Positions 50,699-60,014 of a stretch of 64,000 nucleotides of DNA are shown here, piece after piece. Position 1 is the first letter of the stretch. Every line of letters starts with the position of its first letter. Origin of the DNA: Roseinatronobacter monicus. GTDB taxonomy: Bacteria > Pseudomonadota > Alphaproteobacteria > Rhodobacterales > Rhodobacteraceae. A model generated the notes under the pieces. It saw only the letters and a list, made by a program, of their open reading frames with translations. It was not told the origin of the DNA and searched no databases. The position numbers and the translations under genes were made by a program. The stretch is from contig NZ_VFPT01000003.1 of NCBI RefSeq assembly GCF_006716865.1, positions 1 through 64,000 on the forward strand. The letters are read 5' to 3'.

Positions 50699-50784
50699 AG
50701 AGATCAACAGCGATCTTCACAGAGTTAAGGCAATAAAGCCCTGCATGACAGCATCAAGAGTGATGCTTCTTGCAGGGCTTTTTC
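50699..50784 (+). promoter_or_regulatory. Leader antiterminator/terminator (ANTAR target candidate)
   Basis: Hairpin 1 is AGATC-AACAGC-GATCT (50701-50716), with a six-base loop. Hairpin 2 is GCATC-AAGAGT-GATGC (50751-50766), also with a six-base loop. Both loops fit AANAGN. Hairpin 2 sits inside AAAGCCCTGCA/TGCAGGGCTTT (50735-50781), a strong stem followed by TTTTT-like runs, which is a rho-independent terminator ahead of the first gene. Paired hexaloop hairpins with the second overlapping a terminator are the known target layout of ANTAR antiterminators. The operon ends in such a protein, AmiR. The ~34-base separation between the hairpins is longer than I would expect. Confidence 0.65.
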
Positions 50785-50829
50785 TGTTTTGGCGGTACTC
50801 AAGAATCATGTCCAGGGAGGAATGTAACG

Positions 50830-52074
50830 ATGAAGCGTCGCAGTTTTATACGAAGTGTCGGAGCCGTAGGCGCGATGGCAACAACAGGTGTACTCGGTGC
50901 CCCAGCACTTATTTCCGGTGGCGGTCGAGCGTTTGCAGCAAATGGAGAAATCCCGATTGGATTGCTGTTTTCATTGACAGGTGAAGTCGCCGTTGTTGAG
51001 CGAACGCTTCATGATGCAGCGTTGCTGGCCATTGAAGAAATCAATGCGGCCGGCGGAATACACGGAATGCAATTGAGGACATTCATTGAGGATCCGGCAT
51101 CAGATCCGGCGACATATGCTGATCGTGCGCGCCGGTTGATGATCCGTGATAATTGCGTCAGCGTGTTCGGTTCTTACACATCCGCAAGCCGACAGGCAGT
51201 GTTGCCAGTCGTAGAGGGGCGAAACAATCTTTACTGGTACCCAACTCTCTACGAAGGCCGTGAGTGTTCGCGCAACGTCATGTACGGCGGCGCTGTTCCA
51301 AACCAACAGCAGCAGGAGTTTGTGCCATGGCTGAAAGAAAATTTTGGTGGCCGTTTCTATCTGATTGGTAATAACTACGTCTATCCGCGCGAGGAAAACA
51401 ACGTATGTAAGATGATCCTTGCCCAGATTGGCGGGGAGGCGGTTCACGAAGAATATGTCCCTCTTGGGCATTCTGATTTCAGCTCAGTTATAAACCGGAT
51501 CCGTTCGGAACAACCCGATGTCATCTTTTGCACTCTGGTCGGCGACTCGGATGTGGCCTTCGCGCGGCAATATCGCGCTGCTGGCTTCGATCCAGAAAAG
51601 ATGCCTTGCGCCAGCCTTACGCGCTCAGAAGTTGAAGTTGCAGCAATCGGTGGTGACGCCGCAGCCGGACATTTTTCGTCGGCACCATATTTCATGGGTC
51701 ACCAGTCTACTGAAAACGAACGCTTTGTCGAAGCGTATCGCTCGCGCTTCGGTGCAAATGAAGTGACGCATTTTGTCTCAGAGGCTGCCTATTTCCAAGT
51801 CTATCAGTTCAAGGCAGCGCTGGAGAAACTCGATCCCGCAAACATCACCCCTGAGGCAATACGCGATGCATCAGTCGGAACCACGATCACCGCACCTCAG
51901 GGTGAAATAGTAATCGATCCCAATCTGCACACACATCTCTGGCCCAAAATCGCTCGCTGGAAGTCGGACGGACAAGCAGAAGTTCTGGTACAGTCTGGGG
52001 CACGCGTGGCGCCAGAACCCTACTGGGCCTATGAGGGGGAAACTTGTACCGGAGAAGGTCTCATCCGAGGCTAA
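50830..52074 (+). CDS. Amide/urea-type ABC transporter substrate-binding protein
   Basis: This 414-aa periplasmic binding protein is of the branched-chain amino acid/urea/amide type (UrtA, FmdD and AmiC relatives). It starts MKRRSFIRSVGAVGAMATTG, a twin-arginine-like signal, with AFA as a likely cleavage site near residue 35. The mature protein begins IPIGLLFSLTGEVAVVERTL and carries FGSYTSASRQAVLPV and NLYWYPTLYEGRECSRNVMY, motifs also found in AmiC. GGGAGGA precedes the ATG. It is the first gene after the leader, followed by four transporter genes and the amidase. A short aliphatic amide is the likely ligand. Confidence 0.88.
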   Translation: MKRRSFIRSVGAVGAMATTGVLGAPALISGGGRAFAANGEIPIGLLFSLTGEVAVVERTLHDAALLAIEEINAAGGIHGMQLRTFIEDPASDPATYADRARRLMIRDNCVSVFGSYTSASRQAVLPVVEGRNNLYWYPTLYEGRECSRNVMYGGAVPNQQQQEFVPWLKENFGGRFYLIGNNYVYPREENNVCKMILAQIGGEAVHEEYVPLGHSDFSSVINRIRSEQPDVIFCTLVGDSDVAFARQYRAAGFDPEKMPCASLTRSEVEVAAIGGDAAAGHFSSAPYFMGHQSTENERFVEAYRSRFGANEVTHFVSEAAYFQVYQFKAALEKLDPANITPEAIRDASVGTTITAPQGEIVIDPNLHTHLWPKIARWKSDGQAEVLVQSGARVAPEPYWAYEGETCTGEGLIRG

Positions 52075-52226
52075 TACCGCCAATCAGCCATACACACTGG
52101 GCAATCAAAGTGCCCACGGTGAATTATAAGCCACCCTGGAATGACATGTTTTCTGTCAGTTGGTCGTGTCATGGCGCGACTAACTGACAAGCATGCTTCG
52201 TCCAAAAAACCAAAGGGATGTCGCCG

Positions 52227-53096
52227 ATGGATGCGATCCTAAATCAGGCATTTGCAGGCCTCAGCATGGCCTCGATACTTTTGATGGTCGCCCTTGGGTT
52301 GGCCATCATCTACGGGGCCATGGGGGTCATCAATCTCGCGCATGGTGAATTTGTCATGCTTGGGGCCTATGTCACTTGGGCCATGCAAACATTTCTGGGC
52401 GTCGGGCTGCTGATGGCACTTCCAGTGGTTTTCATCGCGATTGGTGTCGTCGGCTGGTTGATCGAGCGTGGAGTTGTTCACCGACTTTACAGGCGACCGC
52501 TGGACACGATCCTCGCGACATGGGGTATTGGAATTGTGCTGCAACAGTGCGTTCGCATGGGCATCGGTTCCGAATCCCGGTTCGTAGCCGGTCCCAAGAT
52601 TCTCGAGGGCAACCTGATAATCGGCAATGTCTACATGTCGAATTACCGAATCTTTGTGTTGGTCTTTTCAATTGCCGTTTTGATGGCCACTTGGATACTT
52701 CTCAGCCGCACTGAATTTGGAAAGAAGCTTCGTGCGGTTATCCAGAATCGAGAAATTTCTGAGTGTTATGGCATTCGTGCCGAGAAAATCTATTCTCTAA
52801 CCTTCGCATATGGAGCAGGGCTGGCGGGCGTTGCTGGTGCCCTGATCGCGCCTCTGGTCAGTACGACGCCCTCGATGGGTACATATCTGGTTGTTGATGC
52901 ATTTCTGGTCGTGATTATGGGTGGTGTGGGCTCAATTGCCGGCACTGCAATCGCGGCCGGCGCCGTCGGCGAGGCAACAGCATTCTTCTCCATGATGATG
53001 AACGACACAATTGGGCGCATCGGTGTCTTGATAGCAATCATTCTGTTTATCCGTTTTCGGCCAAACGGATTGTTCCCACAGTCAGTACGGCATTGA
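52227..53096 (+). CDS. ABC transporter permease (UrtB/LivH-like)
   Basis: This 289-aa inner-membrane permease is of the branched-chain/urea importer family. It is hydrophobic throughout, with about eight helices. ALGLAIIYGAMGVINLAHGE in the N-terminal part and the EAA-like loop region GIRAEKIYSLTFAYGAGLAG are typical. AAGGGA lies eight bases before the ATG at 52227, while an ATG at 52218 lies on that ribosome-binding site. It pairs with the second permease to form the channel. Confidence 0.88.
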   Translation: MDAILNQAFAGLSMASILLMVALGLAIIYGAMGVINLAHGEFVMLGAYVTWAMQTFLGVGLLMALPVVFIAIGVVGWLIERGVVHRLYRRPLDTILATWGIGIVLQQCVRMGIGSESRFVAGPKILEGNLIIGNVYMSNYRIFVLVFSIAVLMATWILLSRTEFGKKLRAVIQNREISECYGIRAEKIYSLTFAYGAGLAGVAGALIAPLVSTTPSMGTYLVVDAFLVVIMGGVGSIAGTAIAAGAVGEATAFFSMMMNDTIGRIGVLIAIILFIRFRPNGLFPQSVRH

Positions 53097-53106
53097 GGAG
53101 ACCGGA

Positions 53107-54222
53107 ATGAACCGCACAAACCAATATGATTTGCTTGGTTACGCTATTTTCGCATTCGTTATCATGCTTGCAGTGCCTTCGGTGCTAGGTTTTGACGGGT
53201 TCGAATTGAACACGTTTGCACGCTATTTGGCGCTGGCTATGGTCGCGATGGCATTGGCGCTTTCTTGGGGGACTGCAGGGATCCTGAACTTAGGCCAAGC
53301 CGCTACATTTGGGATCGGTGCCTATATCATGGCCATGCACCTGAAGCTGAAGAATAGCGTCAACAACCCCGGGGGCATGCCTGACTTCATGGGGTGGACC
53401 AATGTCGACAGGTTGCCATTGTTCTGGGAACCGTTCCATTCGTTGCCTGTCACGCTGATTGCCGGATTTGTCGTCCCAGCATTGGTCGCGGGCTTGATGG
53501 GGCAGTTTATGTTCCGCGGCAGAGTGACAGGGGTGTTTGTCGCGATCATCATGCTGGCTTTCCTTGTGGCCTTGCAGCTGATCTTTATCGAAGAGCAACG
53601 CTATACTGGCGGGCAAAACGGGCTGACCGGACTAGCGCCACTGGTTCTGGGCGGATGGCGCGTTGATAACTATAGTGTTGAATTCTACTATCTTGTTGCA
53701 GGCTGCCTGATTACTGCGCTCCTAATTGGGGCGCTGGTGACGCGAAGCAAATTTGGCCTGATCTTGCGCGCGATCCGCGACGATAATCTGCGGGTCCGAT
53801 ACTTCGGATACGACGTGGCGCGATATGAGACAGTTGTGTTCTGTCTTTCAGCCGCAATCGCTGGCTGGGCCGGCATGCTGTATGTGTTGGTACTGGAATT
53901 CGCTTCACCCACATACATGGGAGTCGCCTTTAGCTTGGCTATTGTCATCTGGTGTGCCGTCGGCGGACGTGAGTCCCTGCTGGGGGCAGCCATCGGAGCG
54001 ATATTGGTCAACCTAGCCGAAGGGCGGCTGTCGGATGTTTTCGTCGAAGGCTGGCTCTTGATACTTGGCCTAATGTTTATCTTCTTTGTAATCTTTCTGC
54101 CACGCGGGTTGTACGGGCTGATGCGCAGCACCTTTGCGCTGATCAGAAAAAACAAACCGCGGATGGAAAGCCCGGGTCGCCCAAATCCAGACCCCCATGT
54201 ATCAAAGGAAACTGCGTCATGA
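53107..54222 (+). CDS. ABC transporter permease (UrtC/LivM-like)
   Basis: This 371-aa permease has about ten helices. SWGTAGILNLGQAATFGIGA, then the cytoplasmic loop ILRAIRDDNLRVRYFGYDVA and a polar C-terminal tail (RMESPGRPNPDPHVSKETAS) are characteristic. GAGGAG precedes the ATG. Its stop overlaps the next gene's ATG (ATGA), showing translational coupling to the ATPase. Confidence 0.88.
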   Translation: MNRTNQYDLLGYAIFAFVIMLAVPSVLGFDGFELNTFARYLALAMVAMALALSWGTAGILNLGQAATFGIGAYIMAMHLKLKNSVNNPGGMPDFMGWTNVDRLPLFWEPFHSLPVTLIAGFVVPALVAGLMGQFMFRGRVTGVFVAIIMLAFLVALQLIFIEEQRYTGGQNGLTGLAPLVLGGWRVDNYSVEFYYLVAGCLITALLIGALVTRSKFGLILRAIRDDNLRVRYFGYDVARYETVVFCLSAAIAGWAGMLYVLVLEFASPTYMGVAFSLAIVIWCAVGGRESLLGAAIGAILVNLAEGRLSDVFVEGWLLILGLMFIFFVIFLPRGLYGLMRSTFALIRKNKPRMESPGRPNPDPHVSKETAS

Positions 54223-54947
54223 GCTTTCTGGAAATACGCAACCTCACGGTTCAGTTCGGCGGTTTGAAGGCGGTGAACGATCTAAGCCTCGATGTGAAAG
54301 CCGGCGAGTTGCGCTGTCTTTTGGGGCCGAATGGAGCTGGCAAATCCACGATGCTTGATCTGATTTGCGGCAAGACCAAGGCGACCTCCGGACAAATATT
54401 ATTTCAGGGTCAGGACATCACCTGGCTGAAGGAGTACAAGCGCGCGCGCCAAGGCGTTGGCCGCAAGTTCCAAGTGCCATCTGTTTTCAAACAGCTGACC
54501 GTGCTGGAAAATCTTGAAGTCGCCCAATCTCGAAAGGCGGGTGTGCTGGATGCGCTTCTGGTATTTCGAACGCCAGTCCGCGGTCGGATCAAAGAGGTTC
54601 TTGAGCGCGTCGGCCTGATAGAAATGATCGACACTCACGCGGGCAACCTCTCGCATGGTCAGACGCAATGGCTTGAAATAGCGATGTTGCTGGCACAGGA
54701 CAGCAAGCTGATCCTGATGGACGAGCCCACCGCAGGCATGACCATTCAAGAAACCCTCAAGACGGCCGAGATATTCAATACATTGAAAGGCGAGCACACG
54801 CTGATTGTTGTCGAACATGACATGCAATTCGTGCGCGAAGTAGCCGAACGCGTCACCGTGATGAACCAAGGCAGCGTGCTGGCTGACGGCTCCATCGCTG
54901 AAATCGAAGCAGACCCTCGGGTCAAGGCCGTGTATCTCGGACATTAG
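54219..54947 (+). CDS. ABC transporter ATPase (UrtD/LivG-like)
   Basis: This 242-aa ATP-binding subunit starts MSFLEIRNLTVQFGGLKAVN. It has Walker A GPNGAGKST, the signature-like LSHGQTQWLEIAMLLA and Walker B LILMDEPTAGM, followed by the switch VVEHDMQFVREVA. It powers the importer with the next gene. The signature SHGQ replaces SGGQ, as in UrtD-type proteins. Confidence 0.9.
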   Translation: MSFLEIRNLTVQFGGLKAVNDLSLDVKAGELRCLLGPNGAGKSTMLDLICGKTKATSGQILFQGQDITWLKEYKRARQGVGRKFQVPSVFKQLTVLENLEVAQSRKAGVLDALLVFRTPVRGRIKEVLERVGLIEMIDTHAGNLSHGQTQWLEIAMLLAQDSKLILMDEPTAGMTIQETLKTAEIFNTLKGEHTLIVVEHDMQFVREVAERVTVMNQGSVLADGSIAEIEADPRVKAVYLGH

Positions 54948-54956
54948 GAAAGACAC

Positions 54957-55652
54957 ATGCTTCAGGCAAAAAACCTCTATTCCTATTACGGGAAAAGCCC
55001 AGTTTTGCAGAATATCGGCTTTACGCTGGAGCCTGGAAAATTGCTAAGCGTGCTTGGGCGCAACGGCGTGGGCAAGACCACATTGATGCGGACGATCATG
55101 GGGCTGACTGACCGTGTTGAAGGGACTCTGACTTTTGATGGCAAAGACATCGCAAGCTTGCCGACCAGTGATCGAGCGCTTTTAGGCATCGGTTATATCC
55201 CGCAGGGCCGCGAGGTGATCCCGCGGTTCACTGTGGAAGAAAACATTGTGATGGGTACCTATGCACGCAAAGACGGAAGCCGTGATATCCCCGAATATAT
55301 CTTCGATTTGTTTCCAGTCTTGCGCGAATTTCTTCATCGTCGGGGTGGAGATCTTTCAGGGGGACAACAACAACAGATCGCCTTTGCGCGGGCCCTCGCA
55401 ATGAAACCCAAATTGTTGATCCTGGATGAACCAACAGAGGGAATTCAGCCAAACATAGTGCAGCAAATTCACGAAGTTATAACCCGGCTAAATCGCGAAT
55501 TTGGGCTCACGATCGTGCTGGTCGAACAGAACGTGCCGTTTGTGCGCGAGGTATCTGACCAGTTCATCGTAATCGACAAGGGCCGAGTGGCCGCTGTGGG
55601 CACCAGCCAAGACCTGACGGACGAACTTATTGATCGTCATCTGACTTTCTAA
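54957..55652 (+). CDS. ABC transporter ATPase (UrtE/LivF-like)
   Basis: This 231-aa second ATP-binding subunit has Walker A GRNGVGKTT, signature LSGGQQQQIAFARALA and Walker B LLILDEPTEGIQPN. VEQNVPFVREVSDQFIVIDKG at the end is typical of UrtE, including the asparagine-valine variant of the switch region. It follows the other ATPase with a nine-base gap. Confidence 0.9.
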   Translation: MLQAKNLYSYYGKSPVLQNIGFTLEPGKLLSVLGRNGVGKTTLMRTIMGLTDRVEGTLTFDGKDIASLPTSDRALLGIGYIPQGREVIPRFTVEENIVMGTYARKDGSRDIPEYIFDLFPVLREFLHRRGGDLSGGQQQQIAFARALAMKPKLLILDEPTEGIQPNIVQQIHEVITRLNREFGLTIVLVEQNVPFVREVSDQFIVIDKGRVAAVGTSQDLTDELIDRHLTF

Positions 55653-55721
55653 TGCAGTCTGCCAGAAACTCTCGACAGTCGCACCAACCCAACTACGGGA
55701 AAACAAGAGGAGACCAAACCA

Positions 55722-56762
55722 ATGAGACACGGAGATATCTCTAGCAGCGACACAACTGTCGGCGTTGCAGTTGTAAATTATAAGATGCCTCGGTTGCACA
55801 CTAAGGCTGAAGTCATGGAAAACGCGCAGAAGATCGCAGACATGGTTGTTGGAATGAAGAAGGGTTTACCGGGTATGGATCTTGTGATCTTTCCCGAATA
55901 CAGCCTGCAAGGCATCATGTATGATCCAGAAGAGATGATGGAGACGGCCGTTTCCATTCCCGGTGATGAAACCGAGATATTCGCCCGCGCCTGCCGCACA
56001 GCCAATACATGGGGTGTCTTCTCTTTAACCGGCGAGAAGCATGAAGATCACCCGCGCAAGAACCCTTACAACACGCTTATCCTGATGAACAATAAGGGTG
56101 AAATTGTTCAAAAGTACCGCAAGGTTATTCCATGGTGCCCGATCGAGGGCTGGTATCCGGGTGGTGCCACCTACGTCTGCGAGGGGCCCAAAGGGCTCAA
56201 GGTCAGCATGATAATCTGCGATGACGGCAACTACCCCGAAATCTGGCGTGATTGTGCCATGAAGGGTGCCGAACTGATCGTTCGCTGTCAGGGTTATATG
56301 TATCCCGCAAAAGAACAGCAGGTGATCATGTCGAAGTCAATGGCATGGGCCAATAACTGCTACGTTGCGGTGGCCAATGCTGCGGGTTTTGATGGGGTCT
56401 ACAGTTACTTTGGACACTCAGCCATTATCGGTTTCGATGGTCGCACGCTAGGTGAATGCGGCGAAGAGGAAATGGGCATCCAGTATGCGCAACTCTCGAT
56501 CCCCGAGATCCGTGATGCCCGCGCCAATGACCAGTCGCAAAATCATCTCTTCAAGCTCCTGCATCGCGGATATACTGGCGTTCATGCCGCCGGTGACGGT
56601 GACCATGGGATTGCGGATTGTCCCTTCGACTTCTACAAGACTTGGGTAAATGACGCCCAGAAAGCCCGTGAACAGGTTCAGGCCTTTACCCGCACAACTG
56701 TTGGCGTTGCCCAGTGTCCGGTCGGTTCGCTACCGAACAAAGCAAAAGAACAGGAAGCCTGA
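55722..56762 (+). CDS. amiE: Aliphatic amidase
   Basis: This 346-aa protein matches Pseudomonas AmiE in length and, by eye, in most of its sequence. As a nitrilase-superfamily enzyme it hydrolyses short aliphatic amides such as acetamide to the acid and ammonia in the cytoplasm. The catalytic triad is at the expected places: E59 (FPEYS), K134 (KYRKVIPW) and C166 (IICDDGN). GAGGAG lies upstream of the ATG. It follows the transporter genes directly and gives the substrate to which the operon is tuned. Confidence 0.96.
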   Translation: MRHGDISSSDTTVGVAVVNYKMPRLHTKAEVMENAQKIADMVVGMKKGLPGMDLVIFPEYSLQGIMYDPEEMMETAVSIPGDETEIFARACRTANTWGVFSLTGEKHEDHPRKNPYNTLILMNNKGEIVQKYRKVIPWCPIEGWYPGGATYVCEGPKGLKVSMIICDDGNYPEIWRDCAMKGAELIVRCQGYMYPAKEQQVIMSKSMAWANNCYVAVANAAGFDGVYSYFGHSAIIGFDGRTLGECGEEEMGIQYAQLSIPEIRDARANDQSQNHLFKLLHRGYTGVHAAGDGDHGIADCPFDFYKTWVNDAQKAREQVQAFTRTTVGVAQCPVGSLPNKAKEQEA

Positions 56763-56777
56763 GATAGCTTGTGGTCT

Positions 56778-56800
56778 GGGGGCGGCACCGTTCCGCCCCC
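56778..56800 (+). terminator. GC-rich hairpin after amiE
   Basis: GGGGGCGG (56778-56785) and CCGCCCCC (56793-56800) pair perfectly just past the amiE stop. No T tract follows, so it may act as an RNA stabiliser that raises transporter and amidase levels over the downstream regulatory genes rather than a full terminator. Confidence 0.5.
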
Positions 56801-56889
56801 AAGCCCCTTCAGCATAGTGACTGTCTCTAACTGCAGCTTCACTCAAATTGACTTAAAATCGTGGTTCGCACGATTTAGGAGTGCGACTG

Positions 56890-58044
56890 ATGCCTTTTTT
56901 GAATGATATGCTCGAGGACACTGAACGTCGCCGACGCGATGCTCTAGCCTTACAAGCCGAAACACTGTCATCAAAAGATGTCGTCGGTGCGCATCTGGCT
57001 TCGGGTGCAATCAACAGCCGTTTCCGATTCGATATCGATGTGATCCGTCAACATCTTGAGCATGAGATTATTGGCCAGGATGATGCTTTAGCAGGTATTA
57101 TTGATATGCTTAGCATCGTTCGCGCGGATATCGCAGATCCGCGACGGCCACTTTACACAAGTCTCTTGCTGGGTCCGACTGGGGTCGGCAAGACAGAGAT
57201 GGTGCGGGTTCTGGCCAAGGCGATGCATGGCGATGCAGACGCCCTGTGCCGAGTCGACATGAATACGCTGTCGCAAGAGCACTACGCCGCAGCGATTTCT
57301 GGCGCGCCACCTGGTTATGTGGGATCAAAAGAGGGTCGAACCATCCTAGATCAAGAGAAAATCGAAGGCTCCGCCGGGAAGCCTGGAATAGTACTGTTTG
57401 ACGAGTTCGAAAAAGCCAGCGCCGAAGTTGTGCTGTCACTCCTCAACGTCTTTGACAACGGCATTTTGACCGTAGCATCTGGCGAGCGCGTCTATTCCTT
57501 CCGCAATGCAATAATCTTCATGACATCCAACCTTGGCACCGAACATCTGCGTCGAGAGGCTATCCGACAGACGAAGCCTTGGGCAACGCTGCTGAACGCC
57601 GGCAAGACCCGCAAACAGCGTCTGCATACAATCGCTCAAGATGTGCTTCTGGAAAGTTTCCCACCGGAGTTTGTCAATCGTATTGACCAGATAGAGGTAT
57701 TCAATTGGATCGATCACGAGAATGTTGAGGTTTTGATTGCCTTAGAGATGGAAAAACTCAATCGCCGCCTGAACAAACACGACTGCCTACTTGAAATTTC
57801 ACAAAAACTGCGTGACCATATCGCCTTAAACGGATTTGACCGCCAATTTGGAGCGCGCTCCTTGAGGCGGGCTGTGAGGAGGTTTGTGGAAGTGCCATTC
57901 GCGCGCTTTCTGCTCGGAAGCGAAGCAGCCAGTACGGCTGATGTGGCTGGGAAATCCTTCACCGCGGACCTAGTTGCGGGCGAGGCTGTTATCCTGCGTT
58001 CGGATGAGGCTGGAAAAGAGTATGATGAATTCTCGCGAAGATAA
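56890..58044 (+). CDS. amiB: AmiB-like AAA+ ATPase (ClpA/B/X type)
   Basis: This 384-aa protein has one AAA+ module: Walker A LLLGPTGVGKTEMVR, Walker B PGIVLFDEFEKA, sensor-1-like IIFMTSNLGT and the Clp C-terminal D2-small-like part FDRQFGARSLRRAVRRF. It lacks N-terminal Clp domains. AmiB of the Pseudomonas ami operon is a similar ATPase, thought to energise or chaperone the amide system. AGGAG lies eight bases before the ATG at 56890, favouring it over a GTG nine bases upstream. It overlaps amiC by ~20 bases. Confidence 0.85.
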   Translation: MPFLNDMLEDTERRRRDALALQAETLSSKDVVGAHLASGAINSRFRFDIDVIRQHLEHEIIGQDDALAGIIDMLSIVRADIADPRRPLYTSLLLGPTGVGKTEMVRVLAKAMHGDADALCRVDMNTLSQEHYAAAISGAPPGYVGSKEGRTILDQEKIEGSAGKPGIVLFDEFEKASAEVVLSLLNVFDNGILTVASGERVYSFRNAIIFMTSNLGTEHLRREAIRQTKPWATLLNAGKTRKQRLHTIAQDVLLESFPPEFVNRIDQIEVFNWIDHENVEVLIALEMEKLNRRLNKHDCLLEISQKLRDHIALNGFDRQFGARSLRRAVRRFVEVPFARFLLGSEAASTADVAGKSFTADLVAGEAVILRSDEAGKEYDEFSRR

Positions 58045-59182
58045 TGGTTCCTGGAAGCTTGGCGTCTTGTTTTCAGAGACGGGTGTCACGTCGGTTATAG
58101 AAAAGTCACAGAGGAATGGTGCCCTGTTGGCGATCGGAGAGATAAATTCAAAGGGCGGCGTGGGAGGGCGGCCCCTGGAGCCGGTAATTTATGATCCACG
58201 TTCGATTCCTGAAGAATATGGTCGTCTGGCTGAAAAACTAATTTCTGAAGATGGCGTAAGGCTGTTGATTGGATGCTACATGTCCTCAGCACGCAAGGAA
58301 GTGCTTCCTGTGATCGAGAGGCGCAATGCACTGTTCTTTTACCCCACGCTCTATGAGGGCTTCGAGTATTCGCCAAATGTAATCTACGGCGGCGCGTGTC
58401 CAAATCAGAACAGCGTACCGCTAGCCAGCTACCTGTTAGAAAATTACGGTACGCGCTTCTATTTTGTGGGCTCCGATTACATCTACCCCCGCGAGTCTAA
58501 CCGCGTGATGCGCAATATATTGCGTCAAGGCGGTGGTGAGGTGATTGGCGAGCACTATCTACCTGTGACGGTGGGCAAGGAGGGTTTTGCGGATATTTTA
58601 CTGGATATAGAGCGCACGAAGCCCGATGTGATTTTCTCGACGGTTGTCGGCGAAGGAACGATTAATTTCTACCAAGCCTATTATGAAGCAGGCCATGACG
58701 CGCGCAAGGTGCCCATTGCCAGTCTAACAACAAATGAAGCTGAGATTTCTGCTATTGGCGCAAAGGCTGCCGTTGGTCACATAACTGCTGCGCCTTATTT
58801 CCGCACTATTAACACGGCTAAAAGTCGCAGATTTCTTCAAAGCTATGCGAACATGTTTGGGTCGGATGAGCTAGTAACAAGTTGCTGTGAAAGTGCATAT
58901 TTTCAAGTACACATGTTGGCAGAGGCGTTGGAGCGCGAGAAATCACTTGATATCGAATGCCTGCGCGAGCAATTACTGGGAAGCACATGGGACGCTCCTC
59001 AAGGTAAAATCAAGATCGACCCTGACAACAACCACACATACCTTCATGCGCGTATCGCAAAAGTGGATAGCAAGGGGGATTTTATTGTCGAAAGAGAGGT
59101 TCGCCGTTCGATAAAGCCCGATCCATACCTTGTAACACCGGATTTGAATGATCGAAGGTTTCGTCTGCAGCAAGCGTCCTGA
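58022..59182 (+). CDS. amiC: AmiC-like amide sensor
   Basis: This 386-aa protein has no signal peptide and is homologous to the Pseudomonas AmiC amide-binding negative regulator. Matching segments are LGVLFSETGVTSVIEKSQRN, LLIGCYMSSARKEVLPV, FYPTLYEGFEYSPNVIYGG, IASLTTNEAEISAIG and APQGKIKIDPDNNHTYL. AmiC holds AmiR inactive until an amide binds. Two adjacent ATGs at 58022 and 58025 are both possible. The start overlaps amiB. It is also similar to the operon's own periplasmic binding protein, from which such sensors are thought to derive. Confidence 0.92.
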   Translation: MMNSREDNGSWKLGVLFSETGVTSVIEKSQRNGALLAIGEINSKGGVGGRPLEPVIYDPRSIPEEYGRLAEKLISEDGVRLLIGCYMSSARKEVLPVIERRNALFFYPTLYEGFEYSPNVIYGGACPNQNSVPLASYLLENYGTRFYFVGSDYIYPRESNRVMRNILRQGGGEVIGEHYLPVTVGKEGFADILLDIERTKPDVIFSTVVGEGTINFYQAYYEAGHDARKVPIASLTTNEAEISAIGAKAAVGHITAAPYFRTINTAKSRRFLQSYANMFGSDELVTSCCESAYFQVHMLAEALEREKSLDIECLREQLLGSTWDAPQGKIKIDPDNNHTYLHARIAKVDSKGDFIVEREVRRSIKPDPYLVTPDLNDRRFRLQQAS

Positions 59183-59249
59183 TCATTATGCTCTGTCTGA
59201 CTGAACATGACGTGTAAACCGAATAGGCACCCCGCATTGTGAAAACAGC

Positions 59250-59855
59250 ATGACAAACATGATTGCGGAAGTTCGTACGCTCAATGTTCTTGTTCTGCAT
59301 CCGCGGGACTCTGATTGTGACGACCTGATGCAGCAGGTCGTTCGGATTGGATGTAAGGTGGAGACACTATGGCCCGTCCCTGAAAGCCTGCCGACGAATG
59401 TGGATGTGGTCTTTATCGAAATCCGCGAGGCGATCTCGCCTGCATTGGCAAGACTTTTCCTGCAGCGTCTCGAGAGACGCCCGACAGTTATTGGGATCAT
59501 TGGCTACGAAAATCCTTCAGTCATGCAATGTATGCTCAATCTGGACGTCCATGCGGTGATCAGTAAGCCGTTACGTGCTTTTGGGGTGCTAAGCTGTATA
59601 CTTTTGGCTCGTCGGGTATGGCAGACGCAGATCGATTCTTTCAAAACCGAAGAAAAGCTCAAACTGAAACTTGAAAATATCCAAAAGATCACAGAGGCAA
59701 AGTTTATCCTCATGCGGCTTCATACCATAAACGATCAAGACGCTTATAAAATTATCCGAAGCCATGCGATGTCGCGCCGCACGTCAACCATTGAGATTGC
59801 GAACGCTATCATTAATGCAGACGGGCTACTCAGCAATCTGAATGTCAAGAAATAA
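59250..59855 (+). CDS. amiR: AmiR-like ANTAR antiterminator
   Basis: This 201-aa protein has an N-terminal pseudo-receiver domain (LNVLVLHPRDSDCDDLMQQV, about 1-125). A coiled coil (KTEEKLKLKLENIQKITEAK) follows, then a C-terminal ANTAR RNA-binding helix bundle ending in IANAIINADGLLSNLNVKK. It matches AmiR in layout and length. Released from AmiC, it binds leader RNA and prevents termination. Its most likely target is 50699-50784. A short gap of 67 bases separates it from amiC. Confidence 0.92.
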   Translation: MTNMIAEVRTLNVLVLHPRDSDCDDLMQQVVRIGCKVETLWPVPESLPTNVDVVFIEIREAISPALARLFLQRLERRPTVIGIIGYENPSVMQCMLNLDVHAVISKPLRAFGVLSCILLARRVWQTQIDSFKTEEKLKLKLENIQKITEAKFILMRLHTINDQDAYKIIRSHAMSRRTSTIEIANAIINADGLLSNLNVKK

Positions 59856-60014
59856 TGGCTCGGGTCGAACACGATTACGTTGAATCTTTGAGATCCAAAT
59901 CGGGCTTAAATTATAGTTCATACTGATTGGCGGATAGGAGGTCGACAGTATTCATCCGGCGGGGGCCGTCTTTTTGGGTTGAGGTTTTGCGGTTAAATCG
60001 TAACCGGCCGGTTG

